Source: Flavobacterium degerlachei
Lineage (GTDB): Bacteria > Bacteroidota > Bacteroidia > Flavobacteriales > Flavobacteriaceae
Length of the DNA stretch: 64,000 nucleotides
Reading direction: 5' to 3'
NCBI RefSeq assembly: GCF_900106645.1
Contig: NZ_FNMV01000018.1
Coordinates: 1 to 64,000, forward strand
Shown here: positions 46,301-56,277 of the stretch, piece after piece
Numbering within the stretch: the stretch's first letter is position 1
Layout: the number at the start of each line of letters is the position of its first letter
The notes under the pieces: model-generated
The model's input: the letters and a program-made list of their open reading frames with translations, nothing else
Told to the model about the DNA's origin: nothing
Databases searched by the model: none
Position numbers and translations under genes: made by a program

Positions 46301-47806
46301 CTAAAAGAAACCTAATTTCTTTTTATCATAAGAAATAAGCATGTTTTTTGTTTGGCGATAATGACCAAGCATCATTTTGTGGTTTTCGCGTCCTATACCT
46401 GATTGTTTGTATCCTCCAAAAGGAGCACCTGCAGGATAAGCATGGTATTGATTGATCCATACACGCCCCGCTTGAATTGCTCTTGGAACCTGATAAATTT
46501 CATGTGCATCACGTGTCCAAAGTCCAGCTCCCAAACCATACATAGTATCATTTGCAATAGCAATTGCTTCTTCAGTTGTTTTAAAGGTAGTCACGGCTAA
46601 TACAGGCCCGAAAATTTCTTCCTGAAAAATACGCATTTTGTTATTCCCCTTAAAAAGTGTTGGTTGAATATAATATCCACCGTCTAAATCACCACCCAAT
46701 TTCTTAACATCACCACCTATTAATAACTCGGCACCTTCTTCTTTACCCAGTTTTATATAAGACATGATTTTTTCTTTTTGTACCAATGACGCCTGCGCTC
46801 CCATCATAGTGGTTCTGTCTAATGGATTTCCCATTTTTATCGCTCCAGTTCTTTCAATTACTCTAGCAATAAATTTGTCGTAAATATCCTCATGAACTAA
46901 AAGTCTCGAAGGACAAGTACAAATTTCACCTTGATTTAAAGCAAACATTACAGCACCTTCAACCGCTTTGTCAAAGAAATCATCATCAGCATCTCCAACG
47001 GATTTCATAAAAATATTAGGCGACTTCCCTCCTAGTTCAAGTGTTACTGGAATAATATTTTCAGTTGCATATTGCATCACTAAGCGACCTGTAGTTGTAG
47101 AACCTGTAAAAGCAGCTTTTGACACTTTTTTATTCGTTACTAAAGCACGCCCTAATTCAGCACCAAAACCATTCACAATATTAATTACTCCTGGGGGCAG
47201 AATATCTCCTATCAACTCCATTAAAACAAGAATTGAAATTGGCGTACTTTCAGCAGGTTTTAAAACTACCGTGTTTCCTGCAGCAAGTGCGGGTGCCAGT
47301 TTCCAAATTGCCATTAAAATAGGGAAGTTCCAAGGTATAATTTGTGCTATAACTCCCAATGGCTCACTTAGTGCAATTGAAACAGTTTGTGAGTCAAGTT
47401 CAGTAATCGAACTTTCCTCCGCTCTAATTACACCGGCAAAATACCTGAAATGGTCAATTGCCAACGGAATATCTGCAGCCAATGTTTCACGGATAGCCTT
47501 ACCGTTATCAACAGTTTCCACTGTGGCAATATATTCTAGGTTATCTTCCATAACCTGTGCAATCTTATTCAATAAGTTACTACGTTCAGTAACTGATGTT
47601 TTACTCCAACTTTGAAATGCATCATATGCTGTATCCACAGCCAAATCTAAATCTACTTTAGTTGAATGTGCAGCTCTTGTGAACACCTTACCATCAATGG
47701 GAGAAACCACATCAAAGTATTGACCACCGATTGGCGCTACAAATTTTCCGCCTATATAATTATCATACGTTGCCTTAAATTCAGGTCTTTGTGCTATGTT
47801 GCTCAT
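46301..47806 (-). CDS. NAD-dependent aldehyde dehydrogenase (acetaldehyde type)
   Basis: A 501-residue ALDH superfamily enzyme that oxidises aldehydes to acids. Seen are the NAD-binding [29 protein letters not shown], the catalytic general base Glu257 in LELGGKSP, and the nucleophile Cys296 in QGEICTCPS. The C terminus [14 protein letters not shown] is also typical. It resembles enzymes acting on acetaldehyde or similar aliphatic aldehydes. It heads the two-gene unit with DUF779; the AraC gene next to them is the likely controller. Confidence 0.94.
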   Translation of the reverse strand: MSNIAQRPEFKATYDNYIGGKFVAPIGGQYFDVVSPIDGKVFTRAAHSTKVDLDLAVDTAYDAFQSWSKTSVTERSNLLNKIAQVMEDNLEYIATVETVDNGKAIRETLAADIPLAIDHFRYFAGVIRAEESSITELDSQTVSIALSEPLGVIAQIIPWNFPILMAIWKLAPALAAGNTVVLKPAESTPISILVLMELIGDILPPGVINIVNGFGAELGRALVTNKKVSKAAFTGSTTTGRLVMQYATENIIPVTLELGGKSPNIFMKSVGDADDDFFDKAVEGAVMFALNQGEICTCPSRLLVHEDIYDKFIARVIERTGAIKMGNPLDRTTMMGAQASLVQKEKIMSYIKLGKEEGAELLIGGDVKKLGGDLDGGYYIQPTLFKGNNKMRIFQEEIFGPVLAVTTFKTTEEAIAIANDTMYGLGAGLWTRDAHEIYQVPRAIQAGRVWINQYHAYPAGAPFGGYKQSGIGRENHKMMLGHYRQTKNMLISYDKKKLGFF

Positions 47807-48014
47807 AATTATTTGATTTTAATTTTATCAAATTTACCTATCATATAACAATAGATATAGCATTATTCGTTCAACTAATAGCATAAAATTTTCATATCAA
47901 TTTATTTAACATTATATTATTAGCTTATTCGTAAATATTTATGGGTTATATTACAATATTATCATTTTCAAGGCTTTTTGAACCCCTCAATAATGTCCTA
48001 AAAAACCAAAAAAA

Positions 48015-48049
48015 TTGTTTCTTACTACAAACTGCAATCCTTATATTTG
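48015..48049 (+). promoter_or_regulatory. Likely promoter of pheT
   Basis: TTG at 48015-48017 and TATATTTG at 48042-48049, separated by 24 bases, one more than the usual upper limit. It lies 51 bases before the pheT ATG. The rest of the 47807-48100 gap has no gene. Confidence 0.55.
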
Positions 48050-48100
48050 CATCCGATACCGTAGGTCAAACTGACGAAGTACTCTTATTAAAAATCACAG

Positions 48101-50521
48101 ATGAAAATATCTTACAATTGGTTAAAACAATTCATTAAAATAGACTGGAATTCCGAAGAAACGGCAGCTTTACTTACCGATTTAGGTTTGGAAGTAGAAG
48201 TAGTCGAAAAATACCAATCTGTAAAAGGAGGATTAGAAGGTATAGTAGTAGGACATGTCCTTACTTGCGTTCCCCATCCTGATGCTGACAGATTAAAATT
48301 AACAACAGTTGATATTGGTACTGGTACACCTATACAAATTGTTTGTGGAGCAGCAAATGTAGATGCAGGACAAAAAGTTCCTGTAGCCACAATTGGTACT
48401 GTATTGTATGATAAAGAAGGTGGTTCTTTTACCATTAAAAAAGGAAAAATTAGAGGACAGGAAAGCCACGGAATGATTTGTGCCGAAGATGAATTAGGTC
48501 TTGGCGAAAGCCATGACGGAATCATGATCCTTGATACTGCTTTAGTTCCAGGGACAAAAGCATCTGAAGTTTTTAAAATAGAGAATGATGAGGTATTCGA
48601 AATTGGACTAACACCCAATCGTGCCGATGCGATGAGTCACTTAGGTACAGCTCGTGATTTGAGAGCTGGTTTACTGCAAAGTGGCGTGAATGTTGAATTG
48701 ATTACTCCTTCAGTGAGTAATTTCAGAGTAGACATGAGAACGCTTAAAATAGACACTGTTATTGAACAACCACAATTATCACCAAGATATTGTGGTGTAA
48801 CGATTTCTGGCATTAGCGTAAAACCTTCTCCAAAATGGTTACAAGATAGATTGAAAGCAATTGGATTAAATCCAAAAAACAATATTGTCGATGTTACTAA
48901 TTATGTATTACATGATCTAGGCCAACCTTTACACGCATTCGATGCTGCTAAAATCAATGGAAAAATCATTGTAAAAACACTTCCATCAGGAACTAAATTT
49001 ACAACCCTTGATGATGTTGAGCGTAGCTTACACGAGGAAGATTTGATGATTTGTGACGAAAAAGGTCCATTGTGTATAGCAGGAGTTTTTGGAGGTAAAA
49101 ATTCTGGAGTATCAGAACACACAACTTCAATATTCTTAGAAAGCGCTTACTTCAATCCGGTAAGCATTAGAAAAACAGCAAAAAGACACCAATTAAATAC
49201 AGATGCTTCTTTCCGTTTTGAAAGAGGAATCGACCCTACAATTACTGCATACGCTTTAAAACGTGCTGCTTTATTGATTCAAGAAGTAGCTGGCGGAGAA
49301 ATCACATCTGATGTGAGTGATTTCTATCAAAAGAAACTAGAAGATTTTTCAGTGTTTCTAAATTTTGCAAATGCAGCAAAAATCATTGGACAAGAAATTC
49401 CAAAAGATACTATTAAGCAAATTTTAGTTTCTTTAGACATAAAAGTAAATAGCGTTTCTGAATACGGATTAGGATTAACTATTCCTTCTTACCGTGTTGA
49501 TGTGCAAAGAGAAATTGACGTTATTGAAGAAATCTTGCGAGTTTACGGATACAACAACATCAGCTTTTCTAAAAAACTAAATGCTACAGTTTCAAATTCT
49601 CCTAGAAATGAAGATTACAAACTTCAAAATATAGTTGCTACACAATTGAACTCACAAGGCTTTCATGAAATGATGGCTAACTCATTGACAACAGCATCTT
49701 ATGCAAAGCTGTCAGAAAATCTAAAGGAAGAACATAACGTAACAATGCTTAATCCTTTAAGCAACGATTTAGCGACGATGCGTCAATCTTTATTGTTTTC
49801 AGGACTAGAAGCAATATCCTATAATATCAACCGTAAAAATGGCGATTTAAAATTATTTGAATTCGGAAAAACATACCACAAGTTTCTTTCTGGTTTTGAA
49901 GAGCACAAACATTTGACTTTATTAGTTTCAGGAAGCAGAAACAAAGAAAGCTGGACCACAGCTCAAAAGCCTTCTGATTTCTTTATGTTTAAAGGATATG
50001 TTGATGCTGTTCTTGCTCGATTTGGTATTGCAAAAACACAAAATAGTCCAGTAACTTCTGATGTGTTTTCGGAAGGAATTGCCATTGGAACTGGTCACAA
50101 TACATTAGTGGAATTTGGAGTCGTTAAGAAATCAATATTGAAACATTTCGGAATTAAACAAGAAGTGTTTTATGCTGATTTTAATTGGGACGTGATTATA
50201 AAAGCGATCTCAGCTAAAATTAAATTTACTGACATTCCTAAATATCCTGAAGTGCGTAGAGATTTAGCTTTGCTAATCGATCAAAACGTAACTTACGATA
50301 ACATTTACACTATTGCGAGACAAACGGAAAAAGCACTATTAAAAGGAATCAATCTATTTGATGTGTATGAAGGTGAAAATCTTCCAGAAGGTAAAAAATC
50401 ATACGCCATCAGTTTTACTATTCAGGACAGTGCAAAAACACTTACTGATGCTCAGATAGACAAAATCATGGGTAAATTGCAGAAGAACTTTGAAACAGAG
50501 CTTGGAGCAAGTTTAAGATAA
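48101..50521 (+). CDS. pheT: Phenylalanine-tRNA ligase beta subunit
   Basis: An 806-residue bacterial-type PheRS beta chain. Domains are an N-terminal tRNA-binding/OB domain (about 40-150), B3/B4 editing domain (about 210-380), B5 (about 400-470), core domain, and a C-terminal FDX-ACB anticodon-binding domain (about 713-806). Length is standard. The alpha subunit pheS is not adjacent, as is common in Bacteroidetes. It has its own promoter and a strong terminator. Confidence 0.97.
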   Translation: MKISYNWLKQFIKIDWNSEETAALLTDLGLEVEVVEKYQSVKGGLEGIVVGHVLTCVPHPDADRLKLTTVDIGTGTPIQIVCGAANVDAGQKVPVATIGTVLYDKEGGSFTIKKGKIRGQESHGMICAEDELGLGESHDGIMILDTALVPGTKASEVFKIENDEVFEIGLTPNRADAMSHLGTARDLRAGLLQSGVNVELITPSVSNFRVDMRTLKIDTVIEQPQLSPRYCGVTISGISVKPSPKWLQDRLKAIGLNPKNNIVDVTNYVLHDLGQPLHAFDAAKINGKIIVKTLPSGTKFTTLDDVERSLHEEDLMICDEKGPLCIAGVFGGKNSGVSEHTTSIFLESAYFNPVSIRKTAKRHQLNTDASFRFERGIDPTITAYALKRAALLIQEVAGGEITSDVSDFYQKKLEDFSVFLNFANAAKIIGQEIPKDTIKQILVSLDIKVNSVSEYGLGLTIPSYRVDVQREIDVIEEILRVYGYNNISFSKKLNATVSNSPRNEDYKLQNIVATQLNSQGFHEMMANSLTTASYAKLSENLKEEHNVTMLNPLSNDLATMRQSLLFSGLEAISYNINRKNGDLKLFEFGKTYHKFLSGFEEHKHLTLLVSGSRNKESWTTAQKPSDFFMFKGYVDAVLARFGIAKTQNSPVTSDVFSEGIAIGTGHNTLVEFGVVKKSILKHFGIKQEVFYADFNWDVIIKAISAKIKFTDIPKYPEVRRDLALLIDQNVTYDNIYTIARQTEKALLKGINLFDVYEGENLPEGKKSYAISFTIQDSAKTLTDAQIDKIMGKLQKNFETELGASLR

Positions 50522-50541
50522 GAACTTCATATTATAAAAGT

Positions 50542-50577
50542 AAAAGTCCCAATTCTAAATTAGAATTGGGACTTTTT
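50542..50577 (+). terminator. Terminator of pheT
   Basis: A perfect 16 bp stem (50542-50557 with 50561-50576) containing AAGTCCCAATTCTA and its inverse, with a 3-base AAT loop and following T. Confidence 0.93.
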
Positions 50578-50581
50578 GTAT

Positions 50582-50607
50582 AAAAAAAATCCCGTACATC
50601 TACGGGA
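50582..50607 (-). terminator. Terminator of the fasciclin gene
   Basis: Minus-strand stem TCCCGTA / TACGGGA (50607-50601 and 50596-50590) followed by a T run (50589-50582). It lies 35 bases past the fasciclin stop. Confidence 0.87.
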
Positions 50608-50641
50608 CTTTTCAATCAACAAACAAACCAACCTCTTATAA

Positions 50642-51196
50642 TTATTGTTTTGGCAATAAAACTGCATTAACTACATGAATCACACCGTTTGATTGATTTA
50701 CGTCAGCAATAGTAACTTGTGACATGCCTCCTTTTTCATCCGTGATGTATAATTTTTTTCCTTTCATCCACGCTGTCAATGTTCCACCACTTACAGTTTT
50801 CATCATTGCTTTTCCTTTTCCTTTTTTAATTGCCATAGCAATATCAGATCCATTCATTTTACCTGCTACAACATGATACGTAAGTATGGTTTGTAACATT
50901 TTTTTATTTTCTGGTTTCAATAGTGTTTCTACTGTTCCCATTGGTAATTTTTCGAATGCTGCATTTGTAGGAGCAAAAACTGTAAACGGTCCTTTCCCTT
51001 GTAGCGTTGCAACCAAGTCTGCTGCTTTAACTGCTGCTACTAATGTTGTATGGTCTTTTGAATTAACCGCATTTTCGATAATGTTCTTAGAAGGATACAT
51101 GGCGGCTCCACCTACCATAACTGTTTTTTGAGCGAAAGATGTTGCTCCAAATACTAATGCAAATAATGCTACTGATAAAAATTTTCTAGTTTTCAT
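50642..51196 (-). CDS. Secreted fasciclin (FAS1)-domain protein
   Basis: A 184-residue exported protein: signal peptide (about 1-22, FGATSFAQ), then a single FAS1 domain from about residue 38, with the H1/H2 boxes GPFTVFAPTNAAFEKLP and VIHVVNAVLLP. A basic KKGKGKAMMK insert lies in the middle. FAS1 proteins serve in adhesion in many organisms. It is monocistronic with its own terminator. Confidence 0.93.
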   Translation of the reverse strand: MKTRKFLSVALFALVFGATSFAQKTVMVGGAAMYPSKNIIENAVNSKDHTTLVAAVKAADLVATLQGKGPFTVFAPTNAAFEKLPMGTVETLLKPENKKMLQTILTYHVVAGKMNGSDIAMAIKKGKGKAMMKTVSGGTLTAWMKGKKLYITDEKGGMSQVTIADVNQSNGVIHVVNAVLLPKQ

Positions 51197-51303
51197 AAAT
51201 CTATTTATTAAAGTTATATAAAAGCATTTACGCTAAGAAAACAGATATGGTTTTAAAAAAGTAAAACTATTTTTTAATTCATTAATTACCAACATAATAA
51301 AAA

Positions 51304-51339
51304 CAAAAAAAGCTAAACTTCAAATCGAAATCTAGCTTT
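51304..51339 (-). terminator. Terminator of the small membrane protein gene
   Basis: Minus-strand stem AAAGCTA / TAGCTTT (51339-51333 and 51315-51309) followed by TTTTT, 27 bases past the stop at 51366. Confidence 0.78.
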
Positions 51340-51365
51340 AATGCTATTTAAAATCCTAATTTACC

Positions 51366-51830
51366 TTAACTAAGAAAAGCGATGCCTCCAATAAGGATCG
51401 TAAATAGAAATATAATTCCATATAGTATTACAAACACCAAAGCTAAAACCCCCATAAACTTATAATGCGATTTCAAGAAACTGAAAGATTCATTTAGCGC
51501 ATCATTATCCTCATTTTTAAATGCAGCTTTCATTTTTGATGAAAATTGAAACAAATAATATACTGGAAAAAAATAAAGTGCCGCGATAACAACATAAATA
51601 AAACTTATAAATCCTCCTCCCATTCTTTGTAACATCGCCGTATCTCCTCCCATGCTATCTAATTTAGAGAATATCGTCCCAATAAAAACAGCTAATACAA
51701 GCATAAAACCTACGCCAACGAATCCTAAAATTGATAAAAAATAAGCCCACTTAGCTGTTTCTTTTAAAAACCGTTTAGAATCTTCATTTAAATAAAATTT
51801 TGAATTTTCCTGTAATGTAATTTCGTCCAT
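51366..51830 (-). CDS. DUF5362-like small membrane protein
   Basis: A 154-residue inner-membrane protein with about four helices (AYFLSILGFVGVGFMLVLAV, FISFIYVVIAALYFFPVYYLF and a C-terminal LVFVILYGIIFLFTILI). The opening acidic segment and FLKETAKWAYFLSI match what I recall of the DUF5362 family in Bacteroidetes. The function is unknown. It is a single gene with its own terminator, ahead of rpsA in the same orientation but with a terminator between them. Confidence 0.8.
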   Translation of the reverse strand: MDEITLQENSKFYLNEDSKRFLKETAKWAYFLSILGFVGVGFMLVLAVFIGTIFSKLDSMGGDTAMLQRMGGGFISFIYVVIAALYFFPVYYLFQFSSKMKAAFKNEDNDALNESFSFLKSHYKFMGVLALVFVILYGIIFLFTILIGGIAFLS

Positions 51831-51890
51831 ATTATATATTTATAAAGTTGGATATAAATATATAAAAAAATAGTAAGAAATTACAACATA

Positions 51891-51920
51891 AAAAAAAGCC
51901 CCACATTACTGTGGGGCTTT
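51891..51920 (-). terminator. Terminator of rpsA
   Basis: Minus-strand perfect 11 bp stem (AAAGCCCCACA and TGTGGGGCTTT, 51920-51910 and 51905-51895) with a 4-base loop and a T run. Confidence 0.93.
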
Positions 51921-51943
51921 ACTATTATAAGAAAGATTGAGAA

Positions 51944-53722
51944 TTATTTTTTCTCTCCCTTTTCCATTTTAGCTTTCAATGCTGCAAGCATATCATTACT
52001 ATCTCCCAAAGTAGAAGCAGCAGCGTTGTTTGTAGACGATGCAGAACTGTTAGTAGTGGCAGCTTTCACATTTTTCTCTTCTTCTTCACGGAAGATAGCA
52101 GTGTGAGAGGCAACAACTCTTTTGAATTCTTTGTTAAATTCGATTACTTTGAAATCAGCAGATTCTCCTTTTTTCAATTTCTTACCATCTTCTTTTTCAA
52201 GGTGACGAGTAGGAATGAAAGCAACGATATCTTCTCCGAATTCTACAGTAGCTCCTTTGTCAACAATTTCAGAAATCTCACCGTTGTGGATAGTTCCCAC
52301 AGCGAAAGACTCTTCATATTTATCCCAAGGATTAGGAGTAGTTTGTTTGTGACCTAAAGATAATTTACGTCCGTCAACATCTAATTCTAATACTACAACA
52401 TCAAGTTTCTCACCAACATTTACAAATTCTGATGGGTGTTTGATTTTCTTAGTCCAAGATAAGTCAGAGATGTAAATTAATCCATCAATTCCTTCTTCAA
52501 GTTCTACGAAGATACCAAAGTTTGTAAAGTTTCTAACGATACCTGAATGTTTAGAACCTACAGGATATTTAGAAGTAATATCAGTCCAAGGGTCTTGAGA
52601 CAATTGTTTGATACCTAATGACATTTTACGGTCATCTCTGTCTAATGTTAAAATTTGAGCTTCAACAATATCACCTACTTTTACGAAATCTTGAGCAGAA
52701 CGTAAATGAGTAGACCATGACATTTCAGAAACGTGGATCAAACCTTCAACACCTTCAGCAACTTCGATAAATGCACCGTAATCAGCGATTACAACTACTT
52801 TACCTTTTACTTTATCTCCAATTGCTAAGTTAGCATCTAGAGCATCCCAAGGATGAGCGTTTAATTGTTTCAATCCTAATTGAATTCTTGTTTTCTCATC
52901 ATCGAAATCAAGGATTACAACATTTAATTTTTGGTCTAATTCAAGAACTTCAGATGGGTGATTAATTCTTGACCAAGAAAGGTCAGTAATGTGAATCAAT
53001 CCATCTACTCCACCTAAATCAATAAACACACCATAAGAAGTAATGTTTTTAACAACACCTTCTAATACTTGTCCTTTTTGTAATTGGCCGATGATTTCTT
53101 TTTTCTGTATTTCAATATCCGCTTCAATAAGCGCTTTATGAGATACTACAACGTTTTTAAATTCGTGGTTGATTTTCACAACTTTGAATTCCATTGTTTT
53201 ATTTACGTATACATCGTAATCTCTAATTGGCTTAACATCAATTTGAGATCCTGGTAAAAACGCTTCAATTCCGAAAACATCAACGATCATACCACCTTTA
53301 GTTCTGCATTTTACAAAACCATTAACAATTTCTCCTGTTTCGTTAGCCGAAATAACTCTATCCCAAGATTTGATAGTACGAGCTTTTCTGTGAGATAAAA
53401 CTAGTTGTCCAGTTTTGTCTTCACGGATGTCGATTAATACTTCAACAGTATCACCTACTTTTAAGTTTGGGTTGTAACGGAATTCGTTTAATGAAATAAC
53501 ACCTTCCGATTTTGCGTTGATATCAACGATAACGTCTCTATCTGTAATTCTTACAACTGTTCCATCTACTACTTCTTCTTGATCAGTAGAAATAAATGTT
53601 TTTGAAACTAATTCTTCGAATTCTTTTAAGTTTTTTTGATCAACTGCATCAATACCTTCTTCAAAGTTGTGCCAGTTAAAATTTGCTAAAAACTCTTCTT
53701 GTGATTTTACTTGTTCAGACAT
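51944..53722 (-). CDS. rpsA: 30S ribosomal protein S1
   Basis: A 592-residue protein with six S1/OB-fold RNA-binding domains; repeated signatures such as GVFIDLGGVDGLIHITDLSW and GAFIEVAEGVEGLIHVSEMSW are visible in the middle domains. The C-terminal 50 residues are Ser/Ala/Asn-rich and end in a lysine-rich helix. In the Bacteroidetes, which mostly lack Shine-Dalgarno leaders, S1 is central to mRNA recruitment. It has a consensus promoter (53871-53841) and a terminator. Confidence 0.97.
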   Translation of the reverse strand: MSEQVKSQEEFLANFNWHNFEEGIDAVDQKNLKEFEELVSKTFISTDQEEVVDGTVVRITDRDVIVDINAKSEGVISLNEFRYNPNLKVGDTVEVLIDIREDKTGQLVLSHRKARTIKSWDRVISANETGEIVNGFVKCRTKGGMIVDVFGIEAFLPGSQIDVKPIRDYDVYVNKTMEFKVVKINHEFKNVVVSHKALIEADIEIQKKEIIGQLQKGQVLEGVVKNITSYGVFIDLGGVDGLIHITDLSWSRINHPSEVLELDQKLNVVILDFDDEKTRIQLGLKQLNAHPWDALDANLAIGDKVKGKVVVIADYGAFIEVAEGVEGLIHVSEMSWSTHLRSAQDFVKVGDIVEAQILTLDRDDRKMSLGIKQLSQDPWTDITSKYPVGSKHSGIVRNFTNFGIFVELEEGIDGLIYISDLSWTKKIKHPSEFVNVGEKLDVVVLELDVDGRKLSLGHKQTTPNPWDKYEESFAVGTIHNGEISEIVDKGATVEFGEDIVAFIPTRHLEKEDGKKLKKGESADFKVIEFNKEFKRVVASHTAIFREEEEKNVKAATTNSSASSTNNAAASTLGDSNDMLAALKAKMEKGEKK

Positions 53723-53840
53723 GCTGATAAAAATTTGTATTCTGTATTCTCTCGAGTTTCATAAAGTGATAGAAAACAACAGAAGTTGTTTGTATAATTA
53801 GTTGAACCCCAAAGGAAACTCTTATTCACCTAAAGGACTG

Positions 53841-53871
53841 CAAAGGTAATACATCTATATCTAATTTTCAA
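53841..53871 (-). promoter_or_regulatory. Bacteroidetes-type promoter of rpsA
   Basis: Minus strand: TTG (53871-53869), 20-base spacer, TACCTTTG (53848-53841). This predicts a leader of about 110 bases before the ATG at 53722. Confidence 0.78.
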
Positions 53872-54001
53872 CTTTATTTTAACATGAAAATAATTAAGCT
53901 AAAATTTATAACCTTTTGATTACCAGTAACACATTCATCATGCGCTTTTAAAGTCATCCTACTTGATTGTCATTATCGGTCTTATCTAACAATAAACAAA
54001 A

Positions 54002-54034
54002 AGACCCGATGCCATTTTTTCTGGAATCGGGTCT
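54002..54034 (-). terminator. Terminator of the nucleoside transporter gene
   Basis: Stem AGACCCGAT / ATCGGGTCT (54034-54026 and 54010-54002), with T-rich sequence following on the minus strand. Located 20 bases beyond the stop at 54054. Confidence 0.83.
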
Positions 54035-54053
54035 ACTGCTTTTATTTTTAAGG

Positions 54054-55433
54054 TTAATGACCTACTACGCTAGCCACATCTTCTGGGTGATGTTTGTGCT
54101 TAAATAAAATTGCAAAAGCAATCGCTATAATTAAAGAGTAAATTGCAAAAGCCAGCCAGATCGTATGCCAGTCCTTCATAAAAATAGTATTACTCAGCAA
54201 ACCATCTGTCGAAATTGAATTTCCTTGATCTGTAATAAACTCTAACATCTTTTGATTCGTTTGTTCTGTTTGTAAGAAACTCGCTAAATCAGTTGTATTA
54301 TTAAATGACTTGGTAAAATATTTATCAATAGCCCATCCCGAAGTAAAACTTCCAAAAACAGCTCCAAAGCCATTAGTCATCATCATAAATAAACCTTGTG
54401 CTGAAGAACGATTCTTTGGATCCGTATTGGTTTCAACAAACAATGACCCTGAGATATTAAAGAAATCAAACGCCATACCATATACCACACAAGACATTAC
54501 AATCATCCATAATCCATTTGTTGGATTTCCGTAAGCAAACAGTCCAAAGCGCAATACCCAGGCCATCATGGAAATTAGCATTACTTGTTTGATTCCGAAA
54601 CGTCTTAAGAAAAAAGGAATCGCAAGAATAAACAAGGTTTCTGAAATTTGAGAAATTGACATTATAATAGTTGAATATTCTACAACAAATGAATCAGCAT
54701 ATTTTGGAAAATGCTTGAATTCATCTAAGAAAACATCTCCGTACGCATTTGTCAACTGTAAGGCCCCTCCTAAAAACATAGAGAAGACAAAAAACAAAGC
54801 CATTTTATAATCAGCAAACAACCTAAAAGACTCTAAACCTAATGTCTCCGTAAGAGAAGCGTTTTCAGTAGATAAACGTTGTGGTTTACACTTTGGTAAA
54901 GAAAAAGAATAGATTCCTAGAAATACAGCTGCTAAACCTGCTATATAAAACTGATATTCTGTTGCTTTATTTCCAGTTAAATTAGTAATCCACATTGCAA
55001 CAATAAAACCTATAGTCCCCCAAACTCGTATGGGAGGAAAATTTTTAATAATGTCTTTATTATTTAATTTGAGTGCAGTGTAAGAAATAGAGTTACTCAA
55101 AGCGATCGTTGGCATATAAAAACACATTGCCAATAGCATTACATAAATAAAGGTTTCCGGTGTTGTTACTTGCGGTATATAAAACAAAACTCCTGCGTAT
55201 AAAACATGAAGTACACCATATAATTTTTCTGCATTTACCCATCTATCGGCGATAATTCCAGTTAATGTTGGCATAAATAAAGACGCAATTCCCATCGTCC
55301 CAAAAACCAACCCAAATTGAGTTCCATCCCATTGCATTGTGCCAAACCAGTAATTAGCAATCGTAATCAACCAAGCACCCCAAACAAAAAACTGGAGAAA
55401 ACTCATTATTATCAATCTATTTTTAATTCCCAT
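54054..55433 (-). CDS. Nucleoside:H+ symporter (NupG-like MFS transporter)
   Basis: A 459-residue inner-membrane transporter with about 12 helices. It opens IMSFLQFFVWGAWLITIANYW, typical of the nucleoside:H+ symporter family, and has GPR-like RVWGTIGFIVAMW and NRSSAQGLFMMMTNGFG. It would import nucleosides. It follows cmk on the same strand after 70 bases, but metabolic coupling to it is not established. Confidence 0.9.
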   Translation of the reverse strand: MGIKNRLIIMSFLQFFVWGAWLITIANYWFGTMQWDGTQFGLVFGTMGIASLFMPTLTGIIADRWVNAEKLYGVLHVLYAGVLFYIPQVTTPETFIYVMLLAMCFYMPTIALSNSISYTALKLNNKDIIKNFPPIRVWGTIGFIVAMWITNLTGNKATEYQFYIAGLAAVFLGIYSFSLPKCKPQRLSTENASLTETLGLESFRLFADYKMALFFVFSMFLGGALQLTNAYGDVFLDEFKHFPKYADSFVVEYSTIIMSISQISETLFILAIPFFLRRFGIKQVMLISMMAWVLRFGLFAYGNPTNGLWMIVMSCVVYGMAFDFFNISGSLFVETNTDPKNRSSAQGLFMMMTNGFGAVFGSFTSGWAIDKYFTKSFNNTTDLASFLQTEQTNQKMLEFITDQGNSISTDGLLSNTIFMKDWHTIWLAFAIYSLIIAIAFAILFKHKHHPEDVASVVGH

Positions 55434-55503
55434 AAAATGAATTCTTTAATTTTAAAAATTAACAAGCCGTAAAACTAGTATTTAAATTGAAATATACAAA
55501 CAT

Positions 55504-56196
55504 TTAGTTTGCTTCAATAATCTCATTTACTAATCCTAGCACAACATCAAACTGTTCTTCTCTACTAAGATACGAATTGTCAATTTCTATGGCATCCTCA
55601 GCCCTTACCAATGGGGAGTTATCTCTATGGGTATCAATATAATCACGCTCTTCTACGTTATGCAAAACTTCTTCAAAACTTACATCATCTCCTTTTTCCG
55701 TTAATTCGTCATAACGCCTTTGTGCTCTGGTAGCTGCGCTGGCGGTCATGAATATTTTTAGTTCCGCGTCAGGGAAAACGACGGTCCCGATGTCTCTGCC
55801 GTCCATAACGACTCCTTTGTCCTTGCCCATTTCCTTTTGTTGCTCCACTAATTTGGCACGCACTTCAGATATTTCGGCTACTTTACTAACGAAACTAGAT
55901 ACTTCAATAGTCCTAATTTCTTTTTCCACATTGGTATCATTTAAATACATTTCAGCAAAGCCCAAATCTGAATTAAATTTGAACTGTAATTTTATAGATG
56001 GCAAACTCGCTATCAATTTTTCTTTGTCAAAAAGCTCGCTGTTTATATATCCATTCTGCATTGCAAATAGTGCAATAGCGCGATACATAGCTCCAGTATC
56101 GACGTACACATATCCTAAATGTTTTGCAAGTTGTTTTGCCAATGTGCTTTTTCCTGTAGATGAAAATCCGTCAATGGCGATGGTGATTTTTTTCAA
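55504..56196 (-). CDS. cmk: Cytidylate kinase
   Basis: A 230-residue enzyme phosphorylating CMP and dCMP. P-loop GFSSTGKST (residues 10-18), YVDTGAMYRA and MDGRDIGTVVFPDA are visible. The start is a TTG at 56196: no suitable ATG is in frame nearby and the protein begins MKKITIAIDGF, as in relatives. It belongs to a minus-strand run that includes an L,D-transpeptidase-like gene and porQ upstream. Confidence 0.95.
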   Translation of the reverse strand: MKKITIAIDGFSSTGKSTLAKQLAKHLGYVYVDTGAMYRAIALFAMQNGYINSELFDKEKLIASLPSIKLQFKFNSDLGFAEMYLNDTNVEKEIRTIEVSSFVSKVAEISEVRAKLVEQQKEMGKDKGVVMDGRDIGTVVFPDAELKIFMTASAATRAQRRYDELTEKGDDVSFEEVLHNVEERDYIDTHRDNSPLVRAEDAIEIDNSYLSREEQFDVVLGLVNEIIEAN

Positions 56197-56277
56197 TGTT
56201 GTAATTTTAATGTTCTGTAATTAAATTTCTATTTTGCCTTGTGCGTGTTTATAAAAGAGGTTTCATTACTTACTTTT

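Noticed and set aside
47941..48138. 65-codon frame overlapping the pheT start
   Set aside because: Contains the pheT promoter and runs into pheT in another frame; no conserved features.
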